64,000 nt of DNA from Acetobacter musti (lineage in GTDB: Bacteria; Pseudomonadota; Alphaproteobacteria; Acetobacterales; Acetobacteraceae): assembly GCF_011516835.1 (NCBI RefSeq), contig NZ_WOTB01000002.1, forward strand, positions 124,001 through 188,000, given 5' to 3'. The translations under genes were made by a program, and so were the position numbers. Shown piece after piece: positions 25,213 to 34,158 of this stretch; the first letter of the stretch is position 1; the number at the start of each line of letters is the position of its first letter. The notes under the pieces were generated by a model, which was not told the origin of the DNA, searched no databases, and saw only the letters and a program-made list of their open reading frames with translations.

Positions 25213-27660
25213 GTGCTGGGGTTGAAGAGTAAACGTACGGCTCTGCTTGCATCGGTCTGCATGCTGCCGGTTCTGCTTGCCAGCAAGGTGTCAGCCCAGT
25301 TCGATCCGAAGCGGCATAATTCCGCCGGAATCGCGCGACAGGTCGCCGCCGAGGACTGGGGACCAAAAGGACAGCGGATCAGCACGATCGAGGTCCATGG
25401 CAATGACCGTATCGAAACCAGCACCGTTCTGTCGTACATGGTGGTGCGCACCGGCGATCCGTTCAATCAGGACGATCTCGACCGCTCTCTGAAGACCCTG
25501 TACGCCACGGGGCTCTTCAAGGATGTCACGCTTCACCGGTCCGGCGATATTCTCCAGGTGAAGGTCGTGGAGAACCCGATCGTCAACCGCATCGTCTTCG
25601 AAGGCAATCATGCGGCGAAGGACGAAGATCTGCGCAAGGTCATCTCCCTGCGTCCGCGTGCGGTTTTCTCCTCCGAGACAACGATGGCGGACAGGCAGAA
25701 AATCCTTGAGGTCTACGCGCAGAAAGCCCGGTATGGTGCGGATGTAACGCCGCAGATCGTCCGGCTGGCGCATAACCGCGTCGATGTGGTCTTCCAGATT
25801 ACCGAAGGGCCGCAGACGCTGATCAAGAAGATTTCGTTCGTCGGAAACAGGTTCTTCAGCGAATCCCGTCTGGCCAGCGTGATCTCGTCAAAAGAGACGG
25901 CATGGTACCGGTTCTTCTCCTCGTCGGACGAATACAACCCCGAGCGTCTGCGCTATGACGCCGAACTCCTGCGCCGTTTCTATCTGGCCAATGGTTTCGT
26001 TGACTTCGAGATGATCAACGCAACGGGCGAGATGTCACCGGACCGCAAATCCTTCTACGTGACCTTCACGCTCAAGGAAGGGCCACGCTACCGCATCGGC
26101 AAACTCGATATCCGCTCCAGCCTCCGCCATGTCACGGCGGCGTCCCTGCGTAAATATATCGAGCTGTTCCCGAACCAGTGGTACGACGGTAACGCCATCC
26201 AGCACAATGCGACCGATATGGAGGAAACGCTGCAGGGAGAGGGGCATCCCTTCGCGGTTGTCCGCCCCTCCATCGCGCGTAATCCGGAAAAGCGGATCGT
26301 CAACCTCCTGTTCGATGTCAGCGAGGGGCCGCGTATGTATGTCGAGCGGCTGGATATCAACGGAAATACGATCACGCAGGACGGCGTGATCCGTCGTCAG
26401 CTTCCGATGACGGAAGGCGACCCGTACACACCTATGTACAAGAAATACGCCAAGCAGGCGCTGCAGGATCTGGGTTATTTCAAGACCGTCTCTGTCGACC
26501 AGAGTCAGGGATCGGCGCCGGATAAGGTCAACGTCTCGGCCAATGTCGTCGAAAAACCCACGGGTGAATTTTCACTGGGTGGCGGTTATTCGACGGACGT
26601 CGGTATCATCGGTAATATGGGTCTGAAGCAGCACAACCTGCTTGGAACCGGCATCGACGCCGGCCTGTCCGGCACGATGGCCTATTATGAGCGTCAGGCC
26701 GATCTGTCGGTGACGGACCCGTTCTTCCTGAACAGAAACCTGGTCGCCGGTGTGGATCTCTTCTACATCGAAAACCGGTATCAGACGTATCAGAACTACT
26801 CCGAAGGCCGTTACGGCATCACACTGCGGATGGGTTACTCCTACACCAATCACCTGTCGCAGTCCTGGAACTACACTCTGACACACCGGCACATCGGCGG
26901 ATCGTGGAGTGAGACTTCCTGGTACATTCTCGATCAGGCCGGTTCGTCCACGCTGTCGCAGCTCGGCACGACACTGATGTACGACACCCGCGACCGTCGC
27001 ATGATGCCGCATAAAGGCTACGTGATCCGGGCTGGCGGCGATTTCGCCGGCATCGGCGGCGACGAGAAATATGTGCGCGGCAAGTTCGACGCCGCCTATT
27101 ATCTGCCGCTCGACGATCTGATGGGCAACCATGACTGGACCGTCGAGTTCAAGGCCGGCACCGGCTATCTGGCGGACTGGGGCGGCGGGCGTCACGACGT
27201 CATCGATAACTTCTATCTCGGCGGTTCCAACCTGCGCGGCTTCCTCGACGGTGGCGCGGGTCCGCGAAGTGTCGGGCAGACATCGGCGGATTACTTCCCC
27301 GGTCAGGCAATCCACTCGCAGGAAGATCTGCTCGGAGGCCGGTTCATCTATACCGGCTCCGCGACGGTCAACTTCCCGATGCCGTTTGCCTCAGGAATGG
27401 GTATCCGGGGACGTGGCTTCGTCGATACGGGCAGTCTCGCCGGCGTGCGTGTGAAGCATCTTTATACGAACCCGGCGACAGACGGTTACAAATACACGGC
27501 CATTTCAGGCGATACGCTGACCCCGCGTGTCAGCGCCGGTGCCGGTTTCTCATGGCAGAGTCCGTTTGGACTGCTGAATATCGACTGTGGTATTCCGATC
27601 ATTCGCAGCCGCAATGACCGGACGCAGCTTCTGCGGTTTGGCTTCGGCCAGCAATTCTGA
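25213..27660 (+). CDS. bamA: Outer membrane protein assembly factor BamA
   Basis: Central insertase for beta-barrel outer-membrane proteins. The 815-residue precursor has a signal peptide (ALLASVCMLPVLLASKVSA, cut near residue 28), five POTRA domains (about 50-430, starting STIEVHGNDRIE and repeating patterns such as NRIVFEGNHAAKDEDLRK), and a 16-strand barrel with the conserved DTRDRR, GGSNLRGF and VDTGSL stretches. The last residues FGFGQQF end in the phenylalanine required for self-assembly. GTG at 25213 is used here; TTG at 25222, better spaced from GGAAAGG, is a real alternative start. Confidence 0.96.
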   Translation: MLGLKSKRTALLASVCMLPVLLASKVSAQFDPKRHNSAGIARQVAAEDWGPKGQRISTIEVHGNDRIETSTVLSYMVVRTGDPFNQDDLDRSLKTLYATGLFKDVTLHRSGDILQVKVVENPIVNRIVFEGNHAAKDEDLRKVISLRPRAVFSSETTMADRQKILEVYAQKARYGADVTPQIVRLAHNRVDVVFQITEGPQTLIKKISFVGNRFFSESRLASVISSKETAWYRFFSSSDEYNPERLRYDAELLRRFYLANGFVDFEMINATGEMSPDRKSFYVTFTLKEGPRYRIGKLDIRSSLRHVTAASLRKYIELFPNQWYDGNAIQHNATDMEETLQGEGHPFAVVRPSIARNPEKRIVNLLFDVSEGPRMYVERLDINGNTITQDGVIRRQLPMTEGDPYTPMYKKYAKQALQDLGYFKTVSVDQSQGSAPDKVNVSANVVEKPTGEFSLGGGYSTDVGIIGNMGLKQHNLLGTGIDAGLSGTMAYYERQADLSVTDPFFLNRNLVAGVDLFYIENRYQTYQNYSEGRYGITLRMGYSYTNHLSQSWNYTLTHRHIGGSWSETSWYILDQAGSSTLSQLGTTLMYDTRDRRMMPHKGYVIRAGGDFAGIGGDEKYVRGKFDAAYYLPLDDLMGNHDWTVEFKAGTGYLADWGGGRHDVIDNFYLGGSNLRGFLDGGAGPRSVGQTSADYFPGQAIHSQEDLLGGRFIYTGSATVNFPMPFASGMGIRGRGFVDTGSLAGVRVKHLYTNPATDGYKYTAISGDTLTPRVSAGAGFSWQSPFGLLNIDCGIPIIRSRNDRTQLLRFGFGQQF

Positions 27661-27667
27661 GGTGATA

Positions 27668-28528
27668 ATGTTTCGCTTTTCCCGGAGCGCGGTGCTGACC
27701 GCCTCCCTCCTGTTCGCGGGAAGTGGTCTCGCGTCTTCCGTCGCCTGCGCTCAGACCTCAGGCGGAGGGGCCGGATGGTTCGTTCCGAAGACGGCGCAGC
27801 CCCCCGTACACGCGGCTCCCCATACCGCCCGCCCCGCGCCCGCGCCGGAGCAGATGTCCGATGGCGGTGACGACAACGGCGAGAACTCGTCCCGTCCGCC
27901 GCCGGTCCTGCCCCAGCCAGCGATTCCGCCCGCCCCCGAACTGCCGAAAGCAGCCCCGCCTCCGGCTGTCGTCATGGGGATCATCAGCGTTGCCGACGTC
28001 ATGCGGCAGTCCCTCGCCGGACAGCAGGTCGAGCGTGAACTCGGTGGTCGCCGTGATGCCCTAGCGCGTGACGCACAGCGCGCCCAGGCCGGCTGGCGTG
28101 ACGAGCAGCAGAAACTCCAGGCCTCCGCAAAGAGCATGACCGCGGAGCAGATCCAGTCCCAGGAGCGCAGCCTGCAGTCGAAAGTCATGACGGCACAGCG
28201 TCAGTTCCGTGACCGGAACCGCATCATCCAGGAAGCGGCGCAGGTGGCGCTCGGACAGATCGAACGCGAACTGGTGCAGGTGATTCAGCACGTGGCGTCC
28301 AGCCATGGCATGAACCTGGTTCTGCACAGTGAGCAGGTCGCGCTGCATGTGGACGGCCAGGACATCACCAACGAGGTGGCAAAGCAGCTGAACGTGATTC
28401 TGCCCAAAGTCTACATTCCAGCGGCGAATGAGGACCCTGAAGTGCTGGCGAAATCAGGAAAGATGCCGACAACAGCCTCTCCGGGTGACGCATCGGCCAG
28501 CCCGGTTGCCTCGGCTCCCGCTCACTGA
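27668..28528 (+). CDS. skp: OmpH/Skp family periplasmic chaperone
   Basis: Periplasmic holdase that escorts unfolded outer-membrane proteins to BamA. The 286-residue precursor has a signal peptide (VLTASLLFAGSGLASSVACAQ). A proline-rich linker of about 70 residues (residues 30-100), unusually long for the family, follows. The Skp core is at about 105-270: VMGIISVADVMRQSLAGQQVERELGGRR, a long coiled-coil arm rich in Q, R, A and E, and the closing strand MNLVLHSEQVALHVDGQDIT. The ATG at 27668 is seven bases after the bamA stop. The frame upstream of it is a bamA shadow. Confidence 0.9.
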   Translation: MFRFSRSAVLTASLLFAGSGLASSVACAQTSGGGAGWFVPKTAQPPVHAAPHTARPAPAPEQMSDGGDDNGENSSRPPPVLPQPAIPPAPELPKAAPPPAVVMGIISVADVMRQSLAGQQVERELGGRRDALARDAQRAQAGWRDEQQKLQASAKSMTAEQIQSQERSLQSKVMTAQRQFRDRNRIIQEAAQVALGQIERELVQVIQHVASSHGMNLVLHSEQVALHVDGQDITNEVAKQLNVILPKVYIPAANEDPEVLAKSGKMPTTASPGDASASPVASAPAH

Positions 28529-28543
28529 CGGGGCAGGCAGGTT

Positions 28544-29656
28544 ATGGCACGCGGACAGGGGCCGGCCGCTCAGGCCGGGCGGGCGGACACCGTAGCGGAT
28601 ACGCGGTTCTTTACCCGCCATGGACCGTTTTCCGGCGAGCAGCTGGCGGAAGCCGCAGGCGGAGAATTTGTCCCGGCGCGTGAAGGACACGCGGATGGGA
28701 GAACCTATTCCGGTATCGGCCCGCTGCAATCCGCGGCTCCGTCCGAGGTGAGCTTCCTCGATAACCGGCGCTACGCCGCCCTGCTGGACGCGACAAAAGC
28801 CGGTCTGGTGATTGTCGCGCCCGCCTTTGCGAAGCGGGTACCCCCCGGGTCCGCAGCGATCGTTTCACCAACGCCCTATCTCGCCTGGTCGCGCGTCGCC
28901 CGGATGTTCCATCCCGCACGCAACGCACGACCGGGAATCCATACGATGGCAGTGATCGGCGCGGACAGTGTAATCGATCCGTCCTGTGAAATCGGACCGT
29001 TCGCGGTCATTGGCGACGGTGTGGAAATCGGAGCCGGCACGATCATCGGCTCTCACGCCGTGATCGGCGACGGGGTAAGGATCGGCCAGGACTGCCGGAT
29101 CGGCGCGCAGGTCGTTGTTTCTCATGCGACGCTGGGAGATCGGGTGATCCTGTTTCCCGGAGCGAAAATCGGCCAGGACGGCTTCGGTTTCGCAGTCGGG
29201 CCAGCCGGGTTCGAAAGCGTGCCCCAGCTCGGGCACGTGGTCCTCGAACACGATGTCGAGATTGGCGCCAATTCGACGATTGATCGCGGTTCGGTGCAGG
29301 ACACAGTGATCGGCGCCGGATCACGTCTCGACAATCTCGTCCAGATTGGCCACAACACCCGGCTCGGGAAATGTTGTATCGTCGTGTCCCAGGCAGGTAT
29401 CTCGGGGTCAACGGAACTGGGAGACTATGTGACGGTCGCCGCCCAGGCGGGACTGATCGGGCATATTAAGATCGGTACGAAAGCGCGTATTGGCGCGCAG
29501 TGCGGCGTGATGTCGGACGTGGAGGCAGGAGCTGACGTGATCGGCAGCCCGGCCATGCCATTCCGCGAATTCTTCCGTAATGTCGCCACGCTTCGCCGGC
29601 TGTCGAAGAAGCCGGAAAGCGGAAATGCCGGGGAAGCCGGCGCGGAAGAGAAATAA
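28544..29656 (+). CDS. lpxD: UDP-3-O-(3-hydroxyacyl)glucosamine N-acyltransferase
   Basis: Third step of lipid A synthesis: adds the N-linked hydroxyacyl chain to UDP-3-O-acyl-glucosamine. The 370-residue protein has the uridine-binding N-terminal domain (about 30-120, with VSFLDNRRYAALLDATKAGLVIV), then a left-handed beta-helix of hexapeptide repeats (about 130-320; IGPFAVIGDGVEIGAG and similar), with the catalytic His in QIGHNTRLG. It carries a 20-residue N-terminal extension compared with E. coli. It sits in the conserved order skp-lpxD-fabZ-lpxA. Confidence 0.96.
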   Translation: MARGQGPAAQAGRADTVADTRFFTRHGPFSGEQLAEAAGGEFVPAREGHADGRTYSGIGPLQSAAPSEVSFLDNRRYAALLDATKAGLVIVAPAFAKRVPPGSAAIVSPTPYLAWSRVARMFHPARNARPGIHTMAVIGADSVIDPSCEIGPFAVIGDGVEIGAGTIIGSHAVIGDGVRIGQDCRIGAQVVVSHATLGDRVILFPGAKIGQDGFGFAVGPAGFESVPQLGHVVLEHDVEIGANSTIDRGSVQDTVIGAGSRLDNLVQIGHNTRLGKCCIVVSQAGISGSTELGDYVTVAAQAGLIGHIKIGTKARIGAQCGVMSDVEAGADVIGSPAMPFREFFRNVATLRRLSKKPESGNAGEAGAEEK

Positions 29657-29699
29657 TGGAGCGTCGCGCGCCGCGCGCAGCTGGGATGGTTTGAGAACA

Positions 29700-30185
29700 G
29701 TGGATCAGGAACGTGACACGCAGAGTCCGGTAGCTGAACGGACACATATCGATGCCGTAGACATCATGCGGATCATGGAGGCGATCCCTCATCGCTATCC
29801 GTTTCTGCTGATCGACCGCATGGTCGATGTCGAACTCGGCGAGTCTGCGGTCGGGGTCAAGAATGTCTCCGTCAATGAGCCATTTTTTCAGGGTCATTTC
29901 CCCGCCCGTCCGGTCATGCCCGGCGTGCTGATCATCGAAGCGATGGCCCAGACAGCGGCAACGCTCGTGGTGCTGACGCTCGGCGCGGCTTTCGAGGGCA
30001 AGCTGGTCTATTTCATGACGATCGAAAACGCGAAATTCCGCCGGCCGGTCGGGCCTGGTGATCAGCTCCGAATTCACGTCGTGAAGGAACGCCAGCGCGC
30101 GAATGTCTGGAAGTTCCGCGGTGTGGCCCGTATCGACGATGTATCGGTCGCGGAGGCCACATTCAGCGCGATGATCATGGACTGA
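29700..30185 (+). CDS. fabZ: 3-Hydroxyacyl-[ACP] dehydratase FabZ
   Basis: Hot-dog-fold dehydratase of fatty acid elongation, competing with LpxA/LpxD for hydroxyacyl-ACP. The catalytic segment FFQGHFPARPVMPGVLIIEAMAQ contains the active His and Glu; IPHRYPFLLIDRM and NAKFRRPVGPGDQL are further family marks. The frame is open upstream into lpxD, but the GTG at 29700, 43 bases after lpxD, gives a 161-residue protein of normal length. That start lacks a strong ribosome-binding site, so it is a best choice rather than certain. Confidence 0.94.
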   Translation: MDQERDTQSPVAERTHIDAVDIMRIMEAIPHRYPFLLIDRMVDVELGESAVGVKNVSVNEPFFQGHFPARPVMPGVLIIEAMAQTAATLVVLTLGAAFEGKLVYFMTIENAKFRRPVGPGDQLRIHVVKERQRANVWKFRGVARIDDVSVAEATFSAMIMD

Positions 30186-30336
30186 TATCTGCTGCGGTTG
30201 GGTATTTGCGCCATGGGGCCAGCGCGATGACGCCGCATGGTGACCGGGCACACCGTCACGGGCAGGACAGGATATCCCGGTTGCGGAGCGTCATGAATTG
30301 CTGCAAGGCAGATGGTGAACTGGGTTTGAGGCGGTA

Positions 30337-31236
30337 ATGGAGGCTGTTCTGGGTGAGGCGATAAAGGCGGCAGGGCGCGGTGTTACCCGGGATCGGCAAC
30401 CGGCTTCTGCCGATGTGCATCCGACGGCGATTGTCTCCCCGGGAGCCAGGCTCGGAGCCGGTGTGAAGATCGGCCCGTGGTGCAGCATCGGGCCGGATGT
30501 AGTGGTCGGCGACGGCGTGGAGATGATCGCCAGCGTGATCGTGGACGGGCACACCACGCTCGGTGAAGGATCACGGTATTTCCCCTTCACAACAGTCGGA
30601 CTGGCACCCCAGGACCTCAAATATCGGGGTGAGCCGACCCGATGTGAAATCGGCGCGCGGACAGTGGTGCGCGAGCATGTCACGATTCACCGGGGAACGG
30701 CGACCGGAACCGGCCTGACAAAGGTCGGAGCGAATTGCCTGATTATGGCGAACGCACATGTCGCGCATGACTGCACGCTCGGTGACCGCGTGATCATCGT
30801 GAACAACGTCGTTATGGGTGGCCACGTCTTTATCGCCGACGATGCGCGGGTCATGGGCGCTGCAGCGATCCATCAGTTCGTCCGCATTGGACGGGCGGCG
30901 CTCGTCGGCGGCGTCGCAGGCGTGGAAGCGGACGTCATTCCGTACGGCAGCGTGCTCGGAAACCGGGCGCGACTTGTCGGGCTGCACTGGATCTGGCTGC
31001 GCCGGAACGGCGTCTCCTCAGGGGAGATGCACCGGATGCGTCAGGCGTTCCGGACGCTCTATCCGCGCAATGGTGAGGGCGGCGTCTTCGCGCAGCGGAT
31101 CGACCTTGTGCGCAGGGAATTCGGTGACGACCCGAAGATCGCCGAAATTCTCGCCTTTATCGAAGCACCGAGTCGTCGCGGTCTCGTCAGGGTCGCTTCG
31201 GGTGATTTCTCCGCGAGCGAGACAGAGGCAGGCTGA
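30337..31236 (+). CDS. lpxA: Acyl-[ACP]-UDP-N-acetylglucosamine O-acyltransferase
   Basis: First enzyme of lipid A synthesis, a trimeric left-handed beta-helix acyltransferase. The 299-residue protein has repeats of the hexapeptide type from about residue 28 (VHPTAIVSPGARLGAGVKIG), the catalytic-His region NAHVAHDCTLGD, QFVRIGRAALVGGVAGV, and a helical C-terminal domain that binds UDP-GlcNAc (HWIWLRRNGVSS). It is about 30 residues longer than typical LpxA because of an N-terminal extension (residues 1-27) that may reflect a start placed too early, although no other good start is seen. Confidence 0.95.
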   Translation: MEAVLGEAIKAAGRGVTRDRQPASADVHPTAIVSPGARLGAGVKIGPWCSIGPDVVVGDGVEMIASVIVDGHTTLGEGSRYFPFTTVGLAPQDLKYRGEPTRCEIGARTVVREHVTIHRGTATGTGLTKVGANCLIMANAHVAHDCTLGDRVIIVNNVVMGGHVFIADDARVMGAAAIHQFVRIGRAALVGGVAGVEADVIPYGSVLGNRARLVGLHWIWLRRNGVSSGEMHRMRQAFRTLYPRNGEGGVFAQRIDLVRREFGDDPKIAEILAFIEAPSRRGLVRVASGDFSASETEAG

Positions 31237-31266
31237 GATGGCTGCCGCGCGGGGGTGGACCGGCGC

Positions 31267-32118
31267 ATGAGCGGACCGACCTCTGACGGTCACGGCTGCG
31301 TCGGGATTCTTGCAGGTGGCGGCCCTCTGCCGGGGCAGGTCGCACAGGCCGTCGCCGGGCAGGGGCGCGATGTTTTCATCGTGGCATTTCAGGATTTTGC
31401 CGAGCCCGCCGTGGTGGAGCCCTGGCCGCACGCCTGGGTAAGGCTTGCAGCAGCAGGAAAAATTCTTTCGGAACTGCGGGCGCATGGCTGTCGCGATATC
31501 GTCCTCATCGGTCCCGTCCGCCGTCCTTCTCTGCGCGATCTGAGGCCGGACGCGGAAGGCGCGCGAATTCTGGCCCGGCTTGGACGCGCGCTGTTCGCAG
31601 GCGATGACGGTCTGCTTGGTGCCCTGGTCCGGGTTCTTGGCGAGGAAGGGTTCAGCGTCCGCGGCGCTCACGAGTTTCTGTCCCATGCAGTCGGAGGCGT
31701 CGGACCGCTTGGACGTGTCGTGCCCGACGAGATGGCGAAAAGCGACATCGTGCGCGGCCTCACGGTCGTGCGGACTCTGGGACGGCTGGATATCGGTCAG
31801 GGCTGTGTCGTGCAGAATGGCGTTGTGCTCGCTGTCGAGGCAATGGAAGGCACCGACGCGATGCTGGCGCGTGCCGGAGCCTGTCGTCAGCCGGGACCGG
31901 GAGGCGTCCTCGTAAAGCTGTGCAAACCGGGACAGGAGCGTCGCGCGGACATGCCGACCATCGGTCCGCGCACGATCGGAAATGTGGTAAGCGCGGAACT
32001 GGCCGGAATCGCCTTCGAGGCAGGCGGCACGCTCTTCACGGACATGCCGTCCTGCATAGAGGCGGCGGACCGGGCGGGAATATTTCTGTGCGGGATCGAG
32101 GCCGCTGAACCCGGCTGA
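31267..32118 (+). CDS. lpxI: UDP-2,3-diacylglucosamine pyrophosphatase LpxI
   Basis: Hydrolyses UDP-2,3-diacylglucosamine to lipid X, replacing LpxH in alphaproteobacteria. The 283-residue protein has the DUF1009 pattern: an N-terminal Rossmann-like half with GCVGILAGGGPLPGQVAQ and DIVLIGPVRRPSLRDLRPD, and a C-terminal half with GQGCVVQNGVVLAVEAMEGTDAML and the RRADMPTIGPRTI active-site segment. ATG at 31267 is preferred because GGGGGTGG lies about eight bases upstream; GTG at 31255 is possible. The expected next gene, lpxB, is not here. Confidence 0.94.
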   Translation: MSGPTSDGHGCVGILAGGGPLPGQVAQAVAGQGRDVFIVAFQDFAEPAVVEPWPHAWVRLAAAGKILSELRAHGCRDIVLIGPVRRPSLRDLRPDAEGARILARLGRALFAGDDGLLGALVRVLGEEGFSVRGAHEFLSHAVGGVGPLGRVVPDEMAKSDIVRGLTVVRTLGRLDIGQGCVVQNGVVLAVEAMEGTDAMLARAGACRQPGPGGVLVKLCKPGQERRADMPTIGPRTIGNVVSAELAGIAFEAGGTLFTDMPSCIEAADRAGIFLCGIEAAEPG

Positions 32119-32201
32119 AATACAGACAGTAACGGAACCACGGGACAGACTGCTCCGTATTGTAACCGCACAGCGCTAATTAACGGACAGGGAGATCATT
32201 G

Positions 32202-32591
32202 ATGCCCGCTTTTCTGCATACGATGCTGCGAACGAAGAATCTCGACGCGAGCATCGCGTTTTACCGGCTTCTGGGAATGCACGAACTGCGGCGCCGGGAA
32301 GTTCCGGAGGGAAAATACACGCTGGTTTTCATGGGCTTTGCCAGTAATGCCGAAGGACAGGCCGAACTTGAACTGACCTATAACTGGGGCGAGGATTCCG
32401 GTTACGATATCGGCACCGGTTTCGGACATCTGGCCGTGGGCGTACCCGACGTGGCCGCGACCGTGGAGAAGGTGCGGGCGGCCGGCGGCAAAGTGACGCG
32501 CGAGGCAGGCCCGGTGAAATTCGGCACGACGGTGATCGCGTTCGTCGAGGACCCGGACGGTTACAAAACCGAACTGATCGAGCGCCGCTGA
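32202..32591 (+). CDS. gloA: Lactoylglutathione lyase (glyoxalase I)
   Basis: Converts the hemithioacetal of methylglyoxal and glutathione to S-lactoylglutathione. The 129-residue protein has two betaalphabetabetabeta modules and the four metal ligands at expected places: His6 (FLHTMLR), Glu57 (AELELTYNW), His76 (FGHLAVGV) and Glu124 (YKTELIER). These match the nickel-type short glyoxalase I as in E. coli. The ATG at 32202 follows GGGAGA; a TTG one codon earlier is less likely. It breaks the usual lpxI-lpxB adjacency. Confidence 0.96.
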   Translation: MPAFLHTMLRTKNLDASIAFYRLLGMHELRRREVPEGKYTLVFMGFASNAEGQAELELTYNWGEDSGYDIGTGFGHLAVGVPDVAATVEKVRAAGGKVTREAGPVKFGTTVIAFVEDPDGYKTELIERR

Positions 32592-32651
32592 GACCACCCG
32601 AATCGGGGCCTGAAAGTATCGGCTCCGCGATCCGGGTCTTCCGTGCCCGGA

Positions 32652-33041
32652 TCAGCCGTTCGTCGCCTTCAGTCTGTCCGTGGCGCGGTCAAGCGCCTCA
32701 AGAATCTGTTCCGCCCGGTTCCGGACCAGTTCGTCCTGATGCATGGATAACTGATCTGCACAAAGCACCGCCGGAGAGATGATCCCGCGCAGATCATGGC
32801 GAAGTTTCGGGGAAATCTCAGCGGTGGCCGACTCCGTTGCAGGTTTCGCAGCCTCAGATGCGGCAGCGTGCGGTAAAATCTCCGGCCGGCGCAGCGCAAG
32901 AGCCGTGACCAGGGCGGAAATCGCGGCCCCCGCAAGATCAGTGCCTGTGGCGATCCACGCCGGAAGCGGGATCAGGCGGCTGATCAGGGCGCAGACAAGA
33001 AAAACGAGAAAGACGGCAACAGGTGGAAGAAAGCGGTGCAA
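32652..33041 (-). CDS. Small membrane protein with histidine-kinase-like phosphoacceptor helix
   Basis: A 129-residue protein not recognised as a named family. Residues 5-25 and about 28-50 form two membrane helices. After an Ala/Glu-rich linker (about 53-76), the C-terminal part reads KLRHDLRGIISPAVLCAD, closely resembling the DHp (HisKA) phosphoacceptor helix of sensor kinases with His82 in the H-box position. A second amphipathic helix follows (EQILEALDRATDRL). There is no ATP-binding kinase domain. It could be a phosphotransfer or decoy protein. The gene is alone, reverse strand, between gloA and rpmH. Existence is fairly likely from codon usage; function is inference. Confidence 0.7.
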   Translation of the reverse strand: MHRFLPPVAVFLVFLVCALISRLIPLPAWIATGTDLAGAAISALVTALALRRPEILPHAAASEAAKPATESATAEISPKLRHDLRGIISPAVLCADQLSMHQDELVRNRAEQILEALDRATDRLKATNG

Positions 33042-33206
33042 GATCCGTGCTCCTGTCGAAATTGAGATGTCCGCACAGGTGAAAACGGACTGCGGCGTTG
33101 ACGTGTCTGGGACAGATGACTATAAGCCCGCGATCTGAGCAAGGCGCCGGAAGGTGTCTGGTCTCTGCTGCCATATTAATCTGAGTTGTAACCGAGGAGT
33201 GCCGCC

Positions 33207-33341
33207 GTGAAGCGCACGTATCAACCCTCCAAGCTGGTCCGTAAGCATCGTCACGGTTTCCGTGCGCGCATGGCGACCGTTGGTGGCCGTAAAGTGATCG
33301 CAAACCGCCGCTCCAAGGGCCGCAAGCGTCTGTCCGCCTGA
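33207..33341 (+). CDS. rpmH: 50S ribosomal protein L34
   Basis: A 44-residue, very basic ribosomal protein with the full L34 pattern: [20 protein letters not shown], then [10 protein letters not shown] and the [11 protein letters not shown] tail. It starts with GTG at 33207, preceded by GAGGAG. It is the first gene of the conserved rpmH-rnpA-yidD-yidC unit. Confidence 0.97.
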   Translation: MKRTYQPSKLVRKHRHGFRARMATVGGRKVIANRRSKGRKRLSA

Positions 33342-33408
33342 ATCCCCTGTCCGGAGTCGTCTGTCCGGGCAGTCCAGTCTGAAAGAAGGGCAGGAGACAG
33401 GAGCACCC

Positions 33409-33753
33409 ATGTTCCCACGCTCGGCCCGTCTGAAAAAGCGGTCACAGTTTCTGACTGTCGCCGCAGGCGCCCGTAAGGCGCCTATGCCCGGTCTTGTGCT
33501 CCAGGCCCTCCGTCGTGACGATGGAGACGCCGCGCGGGTCGGATTTACCGTTACAAAAAAAGTCGGAAATTCCGTCACGCGAAACCGGGCCAGGCGCCGG
33601 CTTCGCGAAGCACTGCGTGTGGTCGAACAGGATACCCTCCTCAGCGGCCTCGATCTTGTGCTGATCGGACGAGACGGGACCGGCCGGCGTGGTTTCACCG
33701 ATCTCGTCGAGGATCTTCGTCGGGCTTTGCGGAAAACGGGAGCCGTATCATGA
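33409..33753 (+). CDS. rnpA: Ribonuclease P protein component
   Basis: Protein subunit that helps the RNase P ribozyme process tRNA 5' ends. The 114-residue basic protein has the family start [12 protein letters not shown], the [25 protein letters not shown] signature (the RNR box that contacts RNA), and the [10 protein letters not shown] strand. The final four bases overlap the start of yidD (ATGA). It lies 67 bases downstream of rpmH. Confidence 0.96.
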   Translation: MFPRSARLKKRSQFLTVAAGARKAPMPGLVLQALRRDDGDAARVGFTVTKKVGNSVTRNRARRRLREALRVVEQDTLLSGLDLVLIGRDGTGRRGFTDLVEDLRRALRKTGAVS

Positions 33754-34073
33754 GCGGCAATTGCCCGGAAACGGGATCGGCTCCGGGACCAGCCGGCCGG
33801 ATCGCATCGGGTCTGCTGATCGGTATCATGCATTTCTGGCGGATCGCTCTGAGTCCCATGACAGGTCCGAACTGCCGGTTCCATCCGACCTGCAGCTGCT
33901 ACGGCATCGAAGCGGTGAGTCAGCACGGCAGCCTGCGGGGCGGATGGCTCACGATGAAGCGGATTCTGCGCTGCAACCCATGGTCGGCAGGCGGCTATGA
34001 TCCGGTTCCGCCTCACGCGGAAACCGGGAAAAGTCATGTCTCCGATGAAGGAACGGCTGGAAATCGGGCGTAA
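33750..34073 (+). CDS. yidD: Membrane protein insertion efficiency factor YidD
   Basis: A 107-residue small protein that supports YidC-dependent membrane insertion. The DUF37 core is clear: YRIxLSP-like [27 protein letters not shown] with conserved cysteines, followed by [18 protein letters not shown]. It has an N-terminal extension of about 20 residues and a short polar tail. Coupled to rnpA by overlap and followed by yidC, the standard order. Confidence 0.95.
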   Translation: MSGNCPETGSAPGPAGRIASGLLIGIMHFWRIALSPMTGPNCRFHPTCSCYGIEAVSQHGSLRGGWLTMKRILRCNPWSAGGYDPVPPHAETGKSHVSDEGTAGNRA

Positions 34074-34158
34074 CTTCGCTATGAGAGACCCCGATTGAAG
34101 ATGAGCCGCGCGCAGTCGTCGCGGCGTTACTCCAGGTGAGAGAGGCCAGCCGGTCGGT

